Shown: positions 45,962-57,876 of the stretch, in pieces
Layout: every line of letters begins with the position of its first letter
Numbering within the stretch: position 1 is the stretch's first letter
Assembly: GCA_026936325.1 (NCBI GenBank)
Contig: JAPTHN010000004.1
Coordinates: 8,977,439-9,041,438, forward strand
Reading direction: 5' to 3'
From: Platynereis dumerilii
Taxonomy: Eukaryota; Annelida; Polychaeta; Phyllodocida; Nereididae
DNA length: 64,000 nt
Position numbers and translations under genes: made by a program
The notes under the pieces: model-generated
Told to the model about the DNA's origin: nothing
Seen by the model: only the letters and a program-made list of their open reading frames with translations
The model's database searches: none

Positions 45962-48900
45962 CTGTAGATAAACAAACCATACCAAATTCATCGAAGCCAG
46001 AAAGAGAATCTCTTTAGCATTTTTTAAATACATTTTATAGTCTGTCACTTTGCCATAGAAATAATGAGGACCAGTTCACTGTGAAAAATGCACTTTGTGA
46101 CTCATGTTAGCCGATGAAGTGTCATCTTTTCTACTTTCAACATGGGAAAAAAAGAGGCTGTTTGATTAGTCATGATCAAGAGAAGGCCATTTGACTTGTT
46201 ATAACTGATTTTAGAGTGAAAATCAGATGCATACGAGGGGTGTCCCAAAAGTTCTGACCAATTTTTTTGGCAGACCTTTCTATTTGAAATAGCTAAATGA
46301 AATTTTCACAGAATAAATTTCAGGTATTTGACCATCTTTTTTGAAAAAATCAAGACTGTAAGAAATGTTTAAGTTACTGTTCTGTTACCATGGTTACGAG
46401 AGGTCAGTGCACCCAGCGCAGCTCAAATTTTCAGACGAAATTCAGCAAATCAGCTGTATTAAAGGTTAGAGAATTTATAGTAAAATCAAATGATTGCAAG
46501 AAAATGTATTTCCTGATAAGCTTGCAGTCTTTCAAGATATCTTCCATTAGATTATAAGCATTTATTTATATTTCAACCTGATCAGCTGAGGCAATTACCA
46601 AAGGCTTTTTCCGGAAGTTGCCTGACGGCGCTTGAGACGGTTTGGCTGAAACAATCTGCTGTCAAGAGGCAGTGCTCAGGAACCTTAGGTTCAAAACCCA
46701 ATCTTATCTGCTTTAATTACCAGATTAAGCCTTCTGTAACTTTGTGTGATACTAAAATGTATATACCAGTTCAAAAATTAAAAAAATAATAGTCATAACG
46801 AGAAATGAAGCAGTCGCCATATACACTGAAATTCCACAATTTAGGAACAGCCCAGTTTGGAGGACCCAGGTGATCGCCTCAGCACATTGGTTAAACTGAT
46901 TCACAGTGACTTTAAATGTAAATGAACAACTTTGAGATACTGTTAGGTTTCCAAATAATATTTTTCATGATCATCCATTGCATATTTGCAGTAAATTCCT
47001 TGGTTATTTACAAGCCTAGACACTTGGATTTGGCCTAAAAAATTGAGCTGCGCTGGGTGCACTGACCTTCTGTTTCCATGGCAACAGAAAAGTTATTTAA
47101 AATGTTCGAACAGGTACCATATTTTCAAAATGGATGGTGAAATACCTGAAATTGATTCTGTGAAAATTTCATACAGCTACTTCAAAAAGAAAGGTCTGCC
47201 AAAAAAATTGGTCAGAACTTTTGGGACACCCCTCGTAATCCTTTCGTTTGGCTGTCACCAACAAGTAGGATAAATCTCCTATCAAATTAAAATGAAAATA
47301 TTGGGTGTGATCACGACAAATCACCAGCATGATGACACAGGAAGTGCCATTTTCACAGTGCAATGGTCAACTCTATTTCTATATCAAAGTGACTGACTGT
47401 AAAGTTATTTACATTGATGCACCACTGACTCACCTATAACTGAAAATCGTAAATCAGCTACATTGCCTTTTTTACCAGATTCCCTGCAAGAAATGTGGTA
47501 CTTGCCAGCTTTAACGAACAACGCTGAGGTATTTGCAGTGGTTTTGAAACCAGTTTCTGTGTTCTGGTACGATACAGTGAGCGGCAGGATTACATGTATG
47601 TTGCCAGACATCTCAACCTGAAAGAATGAAGGCGGATTGACAAAACTATTGATTTCTGAGTGACAGGGGCCGATTATGATTGCAATAGATGTTCCCCAAA
47701 AAAGAAATGAACTTACATCAATTTTCTTACATCAATTTACTTACATCAATGAACTTACATCAATGAGCTTACATCAATTTACTTGCATCAATGAACTTAC
47801 ATCAATGAACTTACATCAATGAACTAACATCAATTTTCTTACATCAATTTTCTTACATCAACTTTTTTACATCAGTTTTCTTACATCAATGAACTTGCAT
47901 CAATTTTCTTAAATCAATTTTCTTACATCAATGAACTTACATCAATTTTATTAAATCAATGAACTTACATCAATTTACTTACATCAATGAACTTACATCA
48001 ATGAATTTACATCAATGAACTTACATCAATGAACTAACATCAATTTTCTTACATCAATGAACTTACATCAATGAACTAACATCAATTTTCTTACATAAAT
48101 TTACTTACATCAATTTTCTTACATCAATTTTCTTACATCAATGAACTTACTTACATCAATGAACTTACATCAATTTTCTTACATGTATCCTCGAAAGTGC
48201 ACTCAACTGGCACGGGTTGTCCATCCAATTGAATTGTGTTATTTCGGTTGATCGAAATTGACGGCAGACTATCTGGAATCCAGAAATGAAAAACTCATGC
48301 CTTTTTAACATAAGAAAATAGCATAAAGCCAAAACAAAACTATTTCAATTCAACTTTTTTTCTTCAAACATGAAAGAAATGTCATTGACAATTCATCATA
48401 TATGTAGGAAATAATGATTAAGTTATGAACTAAAGGTAATACAAAAATGTCAGAAATAGGCAGTGATATAATTTCAATTTTTTCAAAGGAAGTAGAAATT
48501 GTACCTATCGGCAAATACTGGGAGTGGCATTTTAAAGGAGGCAAGTAAGTAAATTAGTATAATCTTATTTTCTGTCAGTAAATTCGCCACAACGATCCTG
48601 AACAAAATGTAAGATTTTCAAAATATACCAAAAAGCTACGAACATAGTGTGAAAGAAGATGGTCTCAGCTTTGTATTGATGTAAAAAGTAACGTAGGAAA
48701 ATTTTGAGACATTTGTGTTTCAAATTTCTGATTTATCACACCCCTTTAATTTACATCATTATCACTCAGTATCACCCAGTAAATAACCTAACAATTTTAA
48801 TCATGCAGTTAATTTGAGGCTTTACATGTTTAATCTGACATTTCATTAATTGAAATCATCCTGAAGAGATCATTTAAATTGCATTTACCTGATAAATATA

Positions 48901-51900
48901 GCATGGAGTGTGTTGCAAACTCTTATGATCATATTTTTCACTAAAAGTTAATCTTACGAGGTATAATATTTTTCAAACTTCGCGTGAGGCCCATTGGGCC
49001 GAAAGTCACACAAGGGTGGATTTCAGGGCCGCTTTAGGGCCCAAAAACAAATGTATTTCAGATTATCGAAGGTTAGTTTTGATACTTGTATTTTCCACAT
49101 AACATGCAACTGCATGGTATCATGGAAAAAATTTGCTTAAAATATAAACTGATAATTGTCAACACCAAGTAACAATAATTTGAAATTCTAGGGGGGATGA
49201 TCATATGATCAACCCCCCAGGTTCATCCTAGGGGGGATGCATCCCCCCCATCCCCCCAGGATCTACGCCCCTGAAAGTTCTCCTTACCTGGTTTATTCGC
49301 ACATGGGTCAACTAATTGTTTTTTCCGGACTGCCAACGTAGCAAACTTGGAATATTGTTTATTCAGTCCAGTATCTCTGCATGATAGCGCGTAGTTTCCA
49401 AACTTGTCAAAAAGAGCTGTTGTTCTCGCCATAGCAGTATATCTTTCTTTCTCTTTTTCAGTAAAACTATGGCTGAGGGGCTTCAAGTGCACATCCGCTG
49501 AGATTTCAACCTGGAAGAAATTGATTCAAATATTTTCTAGCATTTCATTTTGTAATTTGCAGAAATAATCTCTAAAAATCCATACAAGTCTCATCAAGTA
49601 ATCTTGAAACAAATGCTTCACTTTTAAAAGAAGATTTGAGTGTCCAAGTGAAAACAGTGCCACAATGTGCATGATGTTGGGATGGTTAGAATTTGCGTAA
49701 AGAATTAAGTCTCCTAAATTCTACAATTCAAAACTCAGAACTGATGATCAAATGAAACACATTTAAAGTAGTACATCGCTAGATTGAAATGATAGATAAG
49801 AGTCATATTAAACCTCTTCTAACCAGGGCTTTGGAGTCGGGTAATACGTGAACCGACTCCGACTCCCTACTCCTTTGGCTTTTCTGAAAAGCAACTCAAA
49901 CTCTGACTCCTTTGGTCTCCTGAATAACGACTCTGAATCCAACCCCCGACTCCGCTCATCGGCACTATTGTAGATAGATAGATAGATAGATAGATAGATA
50001 TGGTAAGTGCAGCCCTCTAAGCCCAGTTCTGGGCGCTCACGAGGGTTGATTGATGAGATGAGAGAGAGAGAGCGGGAGTCCTCAACATGTTACACATTTA
50101 CCCCAAATACACTCTAAAAAATTTCAGACAAAATTGGTTTTTTAGATTCAAAATGGTTTTTTGAAAAACCAAATTTCAATGCAAAAAACCAAAATGGATT
50201 TTTTTAAATGCAAAAAACCAAAATGGATTTTTTTAAAAATCCATTTTGGTTTTGCATTGAAATTTGGTTTTTCAAAAAACCATTTTGAATCTAAAAAACC
50301 AATTTTGTCCCGACATTTTTTAGAGTGTATTACATGGTTGATAACGGAGAAAAAGTTGTTCTGCAAAGTTTTCATAGGATTTTATATTGTGTAAAACTTG
50401 GAAACATTTTGCATTTTTTGTAACCGTTTTTTTTGTAAATTATATTAATTATTATTAGGAGTCAGGAGTCACCAATTTAGTTTTCGACTCCGACTCTGAC
50501 TCCACCTGAAAGTCAAAGTTTGACTCCGACTCCACCCAAAAACCTCTGACTCCACAACTCCGACTCCTGACTCCGACTCCAAAGCCTTGGTGAAAACAGA
50601 CTTGGCTTATTTCATTCTTATGATATAAATATATATAATTTCCTTGAATATATGTACCTACTTTTCGTCGATAACAAGCATTTGTAACAGTACATTCAAT
50701 TGGTATTGGCATTGGTGTTCCATCCAGTTCTACTGGTTTCCCATTGTTGATTGAAATCTTTGGTGGATCACCTGCAGCCAAAGATTAAATGAGGTTGAAA
50801 TAAAAAAGTGTAGTATACCTAAGATCAATTATTTCAACTCAGATGAGGAGATCAGAATACTTAATAATATACACTCCTGCTCATAAATATGGAATACTTC
50901 TTTGGAAAAAAAAGTGTCAAATAAAACTAAATTTCAGATTGTGAATGCAAGCAAGGTCCATTGTAAAGTTCATGTTATCTTCTCTTATCACTCTTTGAAA
51001 GCCTCAACTATGCTTTTTGCAAGAATTTACAATTTTCGGTTGAATGCACCTCACCCTAAAAAAATCCTGAATTTCCATATTTCGTGCTGCTGTAACTTTT
51101 CCCGGGGTTAACGCTGCAGAATGCATTTTAAATGACAGTTTGTTCTTCCCTTTAGCGGTCATTGGAAGAAGTTACCATTGAATCAGACCATCATGTGCTC
51201 CTGCAGCAGTTGCTAAAGTCATCAATTTCAATGGAGAATGTTGAAGTATTCCATATTTATGAGCAACGGTGTAGACATCCACATCTAAAAACATACTTAC
51301 TAATGCCGTCTAGAATATTGAACCAGCTTTCCAAATGCAACTGTGACTCCATCTTATTACGGGCTGTACATCTGTAAGCTAAGTCATTTTCACAAGTCGA
51401 ATTAAGGTCCACACGAAATGACACAACATTCAGTTGATGAGAGTCATGAGACTCCTTGCATTTGACACGGCAACCATTCTTCAGGGAGAATGTACATTGG
51501 CCATCATCATTTTGGCTTAAGCACACATACTCATTGTACGTCACTTGGAAGGAAATATTTTTCTGGAAGCAAATTCAACAGCCATTATTTGCAATAGAGC
51601 ATAGGTTTGTGGGAAGGGGGGGGGCAAATGTTTGGGAAACAGTAAGATTCGGGCAAAAAGGCTAAACAATTTGGGCAGATGATTAAATAAAAACTGTTAA
51701 AATTAATGACTTCCAGGTAATTTCATTAGAAATGGTATTAAATTTAAATGTAAAAATTTGGGCAAATGTAGCTCGCCCCCCAAAAAAATGTGCGCGCCAT
51801 ACGCCTATGCAATAGAGTATAGATTTATGTTCAAACTTGGACAGTCAGATAAAATGTTAACGGAACAGTTTCTTCAGTATTTTGACTTAAGAATCTATCT

Positions 51901-53696
51901 TAATTCACAAAGATGGAAATTTATCACTTTTAGCCATGAAGAAACATGCATTTATATTCTGTTGAAGAAGAGAAATCCTTACCTCATTTCCATGGTATTG
52001 GCAATCATATTCTACAAATGACGAATTGAAATTGGTGACTTTCACAGAAAGGTGATCCACGGCCAATGTCACCGGTATCAGCAAAACAATGAAATATGGA
52101 ATGCAATCTGAAACACAGGACAGTAAGTTATTCATATTCAGGTTCCATGAATATTTTATACAGATTTAATTCAATCAAAACTTCGTAAAACATTTTGCAC
52201 ATACATTACTTACTTAACATCATTGCTAGAGGCTATATTATTGGATATTGCTCATTGAAATACAATCGATTAGGAGTTTTTCAGTTGTAAATGGCTATAA
52301 GATTGCTTGTTCTTGCTACCACTGGATCTTAGTTCTTGGGTCCGAATCCTACTCCTTGAACTCAATTTTGTCCAAGCCCATGGTAGTTTACGTTAAAAAA
52401 AAAAAAGACGCCAATTACGTCCAGCTTTTTATATATATTCCTGAATATGCAGCTTGATGCCACACCAACGGTTAAGAAAGGCATGCACATCGATCTATTT
52501 GTGCCAATGATATAACTATTGACCTATTTTTGAAATATAGAATACTTGTGAATTACAGTACAACCCAAAATAAAGTAAGACATTTTTGTGTCAGAAGTCC
52601 TCTGTTTGCCTATTTTGCCTTCCTTTCTCCTCTCCACCCCAAATCTCCTTACAACTGCCTTTGACTCCTCACCACAACTTTACCCCTTCTTAAGAAATCT
52701 ATTAAGACAGCTGGAATTGTAATCGCAATTAGCAAAATGACACAATATAAAAAAAATCAAACACAATGGGGTTGATGGAGTTTGAATTGGTATTGACTTA
52801 ATGTAAATTTAATGCAATTTTAAAAGGTAGGAAGTGATTTGGTATGAAAGGGTAAAGTTGTGGCTGATTCTTCCTTCCTGCCGGGGTAGTCATACTTTAT
52901 TTTGGGTTGTACTGCAATCTACATCATTGTTTTTTATGACCAAGCTGCAGTGTTTATATCAGATAGCTGGTGGCTAAAGGGGGGCAGGGGCATTATAAAA
53001 AGTTGAGAGTCCCTTCTCACCACCCTGGCTTCAACACTGCTGCTTTCCTCTTGGGGGGGGACAACTTACAATTATTTTGATAATCAGGACGAGAGTGCAT
53101 GGTCATTTTAAAGTATTTACTATCTCAAGTGGAAATCAATAAGAATAACTTAACATGTAGACAGGCGTGTTAACAAAATATGCGGTAGTATAAGTTGTGC
53201 CAATTATTACATGAGATGTGCCACTGAAAAACGTCGACTTTTTTAGGTTGATGAATTTAGCAGACATTGTGGACTGATTTTAAGATATTCATGTCACAAA
53301 AGACAATGCCATGACAGTGGTGATTAAGATTTTTTTTTTGTGTAAATTAAAACGAAACACTAGTTCGCTAAAAGGGGGAGTGGTAACTCTGTGGCCATTG
53401 TTCTGGATTTTTACATGCATTAACCAATTGAATTAACTGTTGTAATTGTTAACCATCATGGTAAAGTTTTGGTGTTAATGTTAGGTGACACTAGATTTTT
53501 GTTTGGAAATGCTCTTAACACACGTATGCATGAATGATTACCATTCTAAAGAAAAACGAGATCTTTTGACCAAAAATATGATTTTTTTGGAGAAAAAAAA
53601 AATCAAAATAATTCAAAATAGCTACATATTCAGTTTACAAAGAAAAAGGTGCAACTTACCTAATCCTGATGTCCAAAAAACTTTATTTCGACCCAT
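45866..53696 (-). CDS. Unrecognised Ig-like membrane receptor, 8 exons found
   Basis: Eight minus-strand exons join in consistent phase to 380 codons: 53696-53660, 52107-51983, 51562-51301, 50771-50662, 49510-49288, 48272-48169, 47617-47434 and 45961-45866. Start MGRNKVFW, a signal peptide split by intron 1 (core YFIVLLIPVTLA), three Ig-like domains of roughly 90 residues with paired cysteines (..YDCQ../..YRCTA; IECTV../ALSCRDTG; VECTF../HISCRESG), then one hydrophobic segment (LTTFISIGIVILFVL) and a basic stop-transfer KDGWRKEGK. Every domain is coded by two exons: phase 1 outside, phase 0 inside just after the first Cys. Domains 2 and 3 are clearly alike (DPPKISINNG..LDG and DSLPSISINRN..LDG). 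The C terminus is unresolved. I do not recognise the family; an invertebrate adhesion or immune receptor is plausible. Confidence 0.72.
46038..47399. mobile_element. TIR element (CACTTTGATATAGAA family), copy 3, split
   Basis: The ends TAGTCTGTCACTTTG and CAAAGTGACTGACTG match the copies at 4425 and 15928. A 1 kb mariner-type element sits inside it (46234-47235). It lies in the last recognised intron of the Ig-like receptor. Confidence 0.8.
46234..47235. mobile_element. Mariner-type element, non-autonomous, long TIRs, nested
   Basis: CGAGGGGTGTCCCAAAAGTT and its complement, with TA on both sides. The inverted similarity continues inward for about 200 bases (for example GAGCTGCGCTGGGTGCACTG). 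No transposase remains. Confidence 0.88.
47434..47617 (-). CDS. Ig-like receptor exon 7: rest of domain 3
   Basis: Encodes VEMSGNIHVILPLTVSYQNT through AGKYHISCRESGKKGN and RFSVI, homologous to exon 5. The acceptor is CATTCTTTCAG and the donor GTGAGT, phase 1. Confidence 0.78.
47716..48185 (-). repeat. 14-bp minisatellite of splice-donor units in Ig-like receptor
   Basis: On the gene's strand the unit is GTAAGTTCATTGAT with a variant GTAAGAAAATTGAT, starting with the exon 6 donor at 48168 and running downstream. About 33 units, about 25 keeping GTAAG. Two variant types alternate irregularly. The 14-bp length equals that of the array at 1951. Confidence 0.92.
48169..48272 (-). CDS. Ig-like receptor exon 6: domain 3 start, ends at donor array
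   Basis: Encodes DSLPSISINRNNTIQLDGQP and VPVECTFEDTCKKID. Ends GAT|GTAAGTTC in phase 0, exactly parallel to exon 4. The donor is the first unit of a minisatellite that fills the next 450 bases. An upstream GTAAGA within the exon (about 48182) is a possible weaker donor. Confidence 0.75.
48273..49287. other. Ig-like receptor intron 5
   Basis: Plain AT-rich sequence. At 49190-49275 there is a short inverted C/G-rich unit ending GGATCTACGCCCCTG, probably the end of a small transposon, 12 bases from the exon 5 donor. Confidence 0.45.
49288..49510 (-). CDS. Ig-like receptor exon 5: rest of domain 2
   Basis: Encodes VEISADVHLKPLSHSFTEKE through FGNYALSCRDTGLNKQ and QLVDPCANKPG. The acceptor is TTTCTTCCAG and the donor GTAAGG. 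Confidence 0.78.
49824..50589. mobile_element. hAT-type MITE rich in GACTCC words, copy 4, with insertions
   Basis: CAGGGCTTTGGAGTCGGG to CTCCAAAGCCTTG. The interior holds a GATA microsatellite (49972-49999), a SINE-like piece (TTGATTGATGAGATGAGAGA) and the palindromic MITE at 50108-50329. Confidence 0.8.
50108..50329. mobile_element. Palindromic MITE (TACACTCTAAAAAA), copy 3
   Basis: A near-perfect hairpin from TACACTCTAAAAAATTTC to its complement, with a short central duplication. Nested in the hAT-type element. Confidence 0.88.
50662..50771 (-). CDS. Ig-like receptor exon 4: domain 2 start
   Basis: Encodes DPPKISINNGKPVELDGTPM and IPIECTVTNACYRRK. The acceptor is TTGGCTGCAG and the donor AAA|GTAGGT. 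Confidence 0.75.
50872..51271. mobile_element. Tc1-like MITE (CTGCTCATAAATATGGAATA ends)
   Basis: The ends are CTCATAAATATGGAATACTTC, less the last base, and its complement, flanked by TA. It ends 30 bases from exon 3 of the Ig-like receptor. Confidence 0.82.
51301..51562 (-). CDS. Ig-like receptor exon 3: rest of domain 1
   Basis: The acceptor is TTTGCTTCCAG and the donor GTAAGTATG. Encodes KNISFQVTYNEYVCLSQNDD through LAYRCTARNKMESQLHL, 87 codons, cysteine-rich (extra VCLS, QCTF, GCRVKC). Confidence 0.78.
51600..51809. mobile_element. hAT-type MITE (CATAGG ends), copy 2, perfect 8-bp TSD
   Basis: CATAGGTTTGTGG to CCATACGCCTATG; CAATAGAG on both sides. Inverted relative of 32826-33052. It lies 38 bases upstream of exon 3 of the Ig-like receptor. 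Confidence 0.9.
51983..52107 (-). CDS. Ig-like receptor exon 2: signal peptide and domain 1 start
   Basis: The acceptor is TGTGTTTCAG and the donor GTAAGG. Encodes CIPYFIVLLIPVTLAVDHLS and NFNSSFVEYDCQYHGNE; phase 1 in, phase 0 out. Confidence 0.72.
52556..52914. mobile_element. MITE (CAGTACAACCCAAAATAAAG ends)
   Basis: CAGTACAACCCAAAATAAAG and CTTTATTTTGGGTTGTACTG are inverted, with TA on the left. A lone similar end is at 39295. It lies in intron 1 of the Ig-like receptor. Confidence 0.85.
53660..53696 (-). CDS. Ig-like receptor exon 1: start codon
   Basis: ATG at 53696-53694; MGRNKVFWTSGL, donor GTAAGTTG, phase 1. It joins the next exon to complete a signal peptide. Short, so supported mainly by phase and hydrophobicity. 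Confidence 0.6.
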
Positions 53697-53994
53697 GTTA
53701 AAGTCACACTGCAGATTAAAAATAACAACAAATTATTTCGGACAGATTCAATTGAATCTCAAGCTCACCGTTTAAATGTAGGCTATAGTGGAAAATTCGG
53801 AATCGAACGTAATCATATCACCCAATAATGACTGTTCCAAGAAAAAACAAAGAAAGAAATGCCCCTAGATTGTAAACGTCTGCCTCTTCAAGGTCTGAAG
53901 GGGGAAAAAATTAAATAAAAGCAACAAATGCTTGGCCAAAAGGTTTACAGTTGGCTACATCATTTTGTTTGATATGAATCACATTTTGGAAGGG

Positions 53995-54260
53995 GGGATA
54001 GCTCAGCCTATCTATGAGCCTCTACGTACTATAAGTAGCATCTGGCTTGTCTGAGCCCATGGGACGTTAAATGTAGGCGATTTGTATCCCGTGTTCTATA
54101 CCGGGGCAACTAAAAGACCCTGGACATCCCTGAATTAATAGGGTATGCACCAGACTCACAGCCTTAAATACCATCTCTCATATATCGTACACCGATTGCC
54201 ACACTCCATAATCGCCAACAATGATGGTGTGAGTGTTCATAAGGAAGAAGAAGAAGACAT
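53995..54260 (+). repeat. SINE-like unit with GAA tail
   Basis: GGGGATAGCTCAGCCTATC resembles an A-box region; GGGACGTTAAATGTAGG follows; it ends in (GAA)n at 54243-54258. Confidence 0.55.
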
Positions 54261-54771
54261 ACAATTACAGCATTTCAGTTAGTATGCTACAGTCCTCGTC
54301 ATATTTACGTGGAATCTCAACTCTCTTCTATGCTGTTGAAGTGTGATATCAGAGATGACTCTATTCTCTAGCATTGCAATATGTAAATTAACTACAAGCT
54401 GTGATGTCATTTTAAACCGGGTCAGGTTCCCTGGCTTCTGGCCAATGTGAATCCACCAAAACTGAGTGTCACAGTTTCAACAAAGTGTCAGAGTAAGCCT
54501 TTTATCAGGGATAGCCCCTGCAACCACATCATCACAGTTTGATAGCCAATGGGCTGACAGCATAAATTACTCATCACAGTTTCAATATTGATATATTGAA
54601 GGAAGACTGTTGATGTGATCCCAGCTATCTATCACTTGCAATCACCTGTCTAATCTGACTAAATGGCAGTTTTGTGAGCATTCACATTAGACAACTGTTA
54701 TAATCCCCACAGAGATGTTTGGTTAATCTGCAAACTTAAAACACAACTTTAAACTTCAATGAACCTTTCTA

Positions 54772-55538
54772 CAGTAGTCAACTTTCGAAGTGGATCAAAA
54801 TTTTTCATATAATATATATCAACACAAAAAAATATGAGTAAATAATCTTAGTGCAGTATGTTGGTGTGATATCTTGTCAATGTTTTGGCCGACAAAACTT
54901 CAAGCTTCACTAATTTTTTACCCTTCAAAACGATGATTGTTTGTCACAAGGTGCAAAATGGTCTGTAACACCATTAAGCAATGGCGACCTTTATTGAAAA
55001 CAGGTTATCATTTCTCTTGTAACTGTGCAATAAACCAGGCATTGTTTTGTTAACTCAATTGAGCTCAACTTTTGATTTGACGTTCCACATTCACTGTTTT
55101 TAAAATCTGTGGCTTTTCCAATGGATATGAACAATTTCACCCAAGCGGGGGAGCCACCGGCTGGGGCATACTTCATCAAGTGACTGGCGAAAATTTGTTT
55201 TTCTATCATATTTAGTAGACAATTGAGGACTTGTTTTTTAAACATTTTCACAGTTTAGGTTCGGTCCCATAGGACATTGTTTGAGTGACCAAGGCTCTGA
55301 AATCACCACTCTTTTTTGGTGCTACAGTGTATTCACTAGTGTGTGACAAGTCGTTTTGCAACTTGCTTCAAACAATCGTGTCTGGTGACCATCAAAGTCA
55401 CTGAAGCCTAACAATCTCGTTCAAGCACATTACTAAGATATCAAAGTTAACATTTCACGCAAAACTATGCAGCAACAACAACTGATGTCAGAATTGCTAC
55501 AAAATAAATTCTTGATCCACTTCGAAAGTTGACCACTG
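54772..55538. mobile_element. TIR element CAGTAGTCAACTTTCGAAGT, copy 1
   Basis: The ends CAGTAGTCAACTTTCGAAGT and ACTTCGAAAGTTGACCACTG are flanked by TA. Nearly identical to 61497-62264. Carries the shared module at about 55095-55215. No coding capacity. Confidence 0.92.
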
Positions 55539-55540
55539 TA

Positions 55541-56849
55541 TAAACAAAAGGCTTTGACAATTTTTGTAAACACATGGATTATGTGAGGCATAGTTCTTCT
55601 GGCAGCCCAACTTGCATGGGGTTTTCCAGACCCAATTGTAACTATGACACTGTGTTGAAACTGTGCCACTCATTTTGCCAGATTCACATTGGCTAGAAGC
55701 TGTCGAACCTGACCCAGTTTAAAATGACAACACAGCTTGTAGTTAATTTACATAAATTGCAATGCTAGAGAATAGTCATCTCTGACATCACACACCAACA
55801 GCAAAGAAATGAACTTGAGATCCCACATTTATAAATACAACGAGGACTGTAATCTGATCAAGTTGTCAAACAGCTGCTGACCACTATGAAAACTATCCTT
55901 ATCGTTCATGGTAAAATTTGATCCATTATCACCCAAAAGTGAGCTACATAACGTTCACTGATCAGACCTACACCAAAACATTCCTTGCAAAATTTAGATT
56001 AATATGAGCCTTGTCTGATGAGTGAACCCCATGTAGCTTGTAGTGAAAACTGGCCTTAAAAGTTTGAATCAGGGAAATTGCAAAATGGCCACCATTTGTT
56101 ATTGCTCTCTGCACATGCTCAATAGGTCTGAGCATGCTCAGTGGAATCAGGTCACTCCCGGGCATGCGCCAAATTAGGTCAGAGCAAATATTCCATTGCA
56201 TTTCTATAGTGCTGACTGAAGCAGAATAATACATATTTCATTACTTTTCTACGTTCAACTGAAAGATTTGGGGGGTGTTTGCATGTTTCATTGCTCAATG
56301 ACCAATCAGGAAACCTGAAAGTGCTTGGTATATATATATATAGTTAGGAAACTAAACATAGAAACTCATACTAATTCAATCTGCTATAAAAGAATGGTGA
56401 CTGAATACTCACTTTCAGACTACTGCATATTGTTGTTGAGTTGTGACAGAAGTAATAATATTTTTTCTGTGTGTAATGTGTATTCACAGGTATAGAGAAT
56501 CAACCGAAGATCCACTGATTGATAAAACATCTACTTGTAATAGTTGAAATGATAAGGATGTTCCTAAGACGTCAACCACTATTATATGATTTCCTTTTTC
56601 TTCCAAACGTAAAAACAAGTCACATTTATGCTATCTCATGTGCAGTTTATAAGAGGTTTGGGATTTGCCAACTATGATATTATTAGTACAACATACTTTT
56701 CAGAAAATCCAGAAAACGAATAAATCATTGATAGGAAGACACTTAAATTCAAGTGTGATTGATATTTATTTATGTTTATATTAAACAGATAATGCATGTT
56801 TAAATTTTATGGACTCCTGTGACGAAAATATGATACTATATTTATTATA
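55541..56849. other. Intergenic stretch
   Basis: Plain sequence with a TA dinucleotide run at 56331-56341. No exon recognised. Confidence 0.4.
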
Positions 56850-57846
56850 CACTTCAACCTCACCTTACGACCACCTCTCTAATACGGGCACCTCGGAATT
56901 ACGGACATAAAGGCCTGGAACCGAATATTTTTTCTTTATTTTATGCTTAATTAAACCTCTCTAATGCGGGCACCTCGCTAATACGGCAAACTCGCAAATG
57001 CGGGCACTTTCCAGGGTACAAAACTGCTCTTCAGACCTCACCAAATGCGGCCAGTGCCCTTGATACTGTTGTATCGGCGACACTCTGTCTGCCATTTGTT
57101 TGCTTAATTTATACATAATGGATCGTATTTGAAACGTGAACAATTGAAGAATACCCCTGTTCCAATTGTCATTAAACTTTACTTCACACTTTCATAATTG
57201 GATGCTGATTGGTATTGAGGTGTCACTTGTGAATCACTGATTCTGAACACAAATCCTGAAGTGCAATTAAGCTCCACCACAATATGACTTGTGTTGCCAT
57301 GGCTCTCCTGTTTTTTAAGATGCTTTTGAAGATGGATTAAGATTTTTAAAATTATTTAAAACTTTTATTCCAGTTCTAAATGCACGGGCATCTATTTACA
57401 GTGGTTTAGGACTTTAAAAGCTACCTGCATGTAATAAAGTTGACTTGACTTGGCTTTATCTTCCTAACTTTCTTTGATTTTGCAGCACATAGGCCAAATG
57501 GCGACTTTTTATACTTCATGCTCTGACCCTCAGCCCCTTGCAGTTTCAGGAATTTGTTTTGTATCTTCATTCACTAAATTAAATTTTATAATCTAAATCA
57601 TGCATCAAAGGCGTAGTTTAGCTATGAGCAGGTTTTACTGCAGACAGAAGGACTATAGTATAGGCCTACAATGGTCCAGGCTGAGGTGCAATTAGTGCTC
57701 AGAGATGGTCATAGTGACCTCTTGTGGTCAAATGCTCCAGTGCCCTCTAGTGGCCAATGCAGGTGAACCTCTCCAATGCGGCCACCTCGCTAATGCGACC
57801 ACCTGGCTTTAGAACCAGTGGTGGTCGTAATAGAGAGGTTGAAGTG
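56850..57846. mobile_element. 1 kb TIR element (CACTTCAACCTC ends)
   Basis: CACTTCAACCTCACCTTACG and GGTGGTCGTAATAGAGAGGTTGAAGTG are inverted, flanked by TA. ACCTCTCTAATGCGGGCACC words recur inside near both ends. No transposase; pogo/Tc1-type by its ends. Confidence 0.82.
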
Positions 57847-57876
57847 TATAATACAAATGAAATTCATATTAAATTT

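Noticed and set aside
47716-48185. Possible CRISPR-like or satellite array
   Set aside because: Units are contiguous 14-mers without spacers, in a eukaryotic intron.
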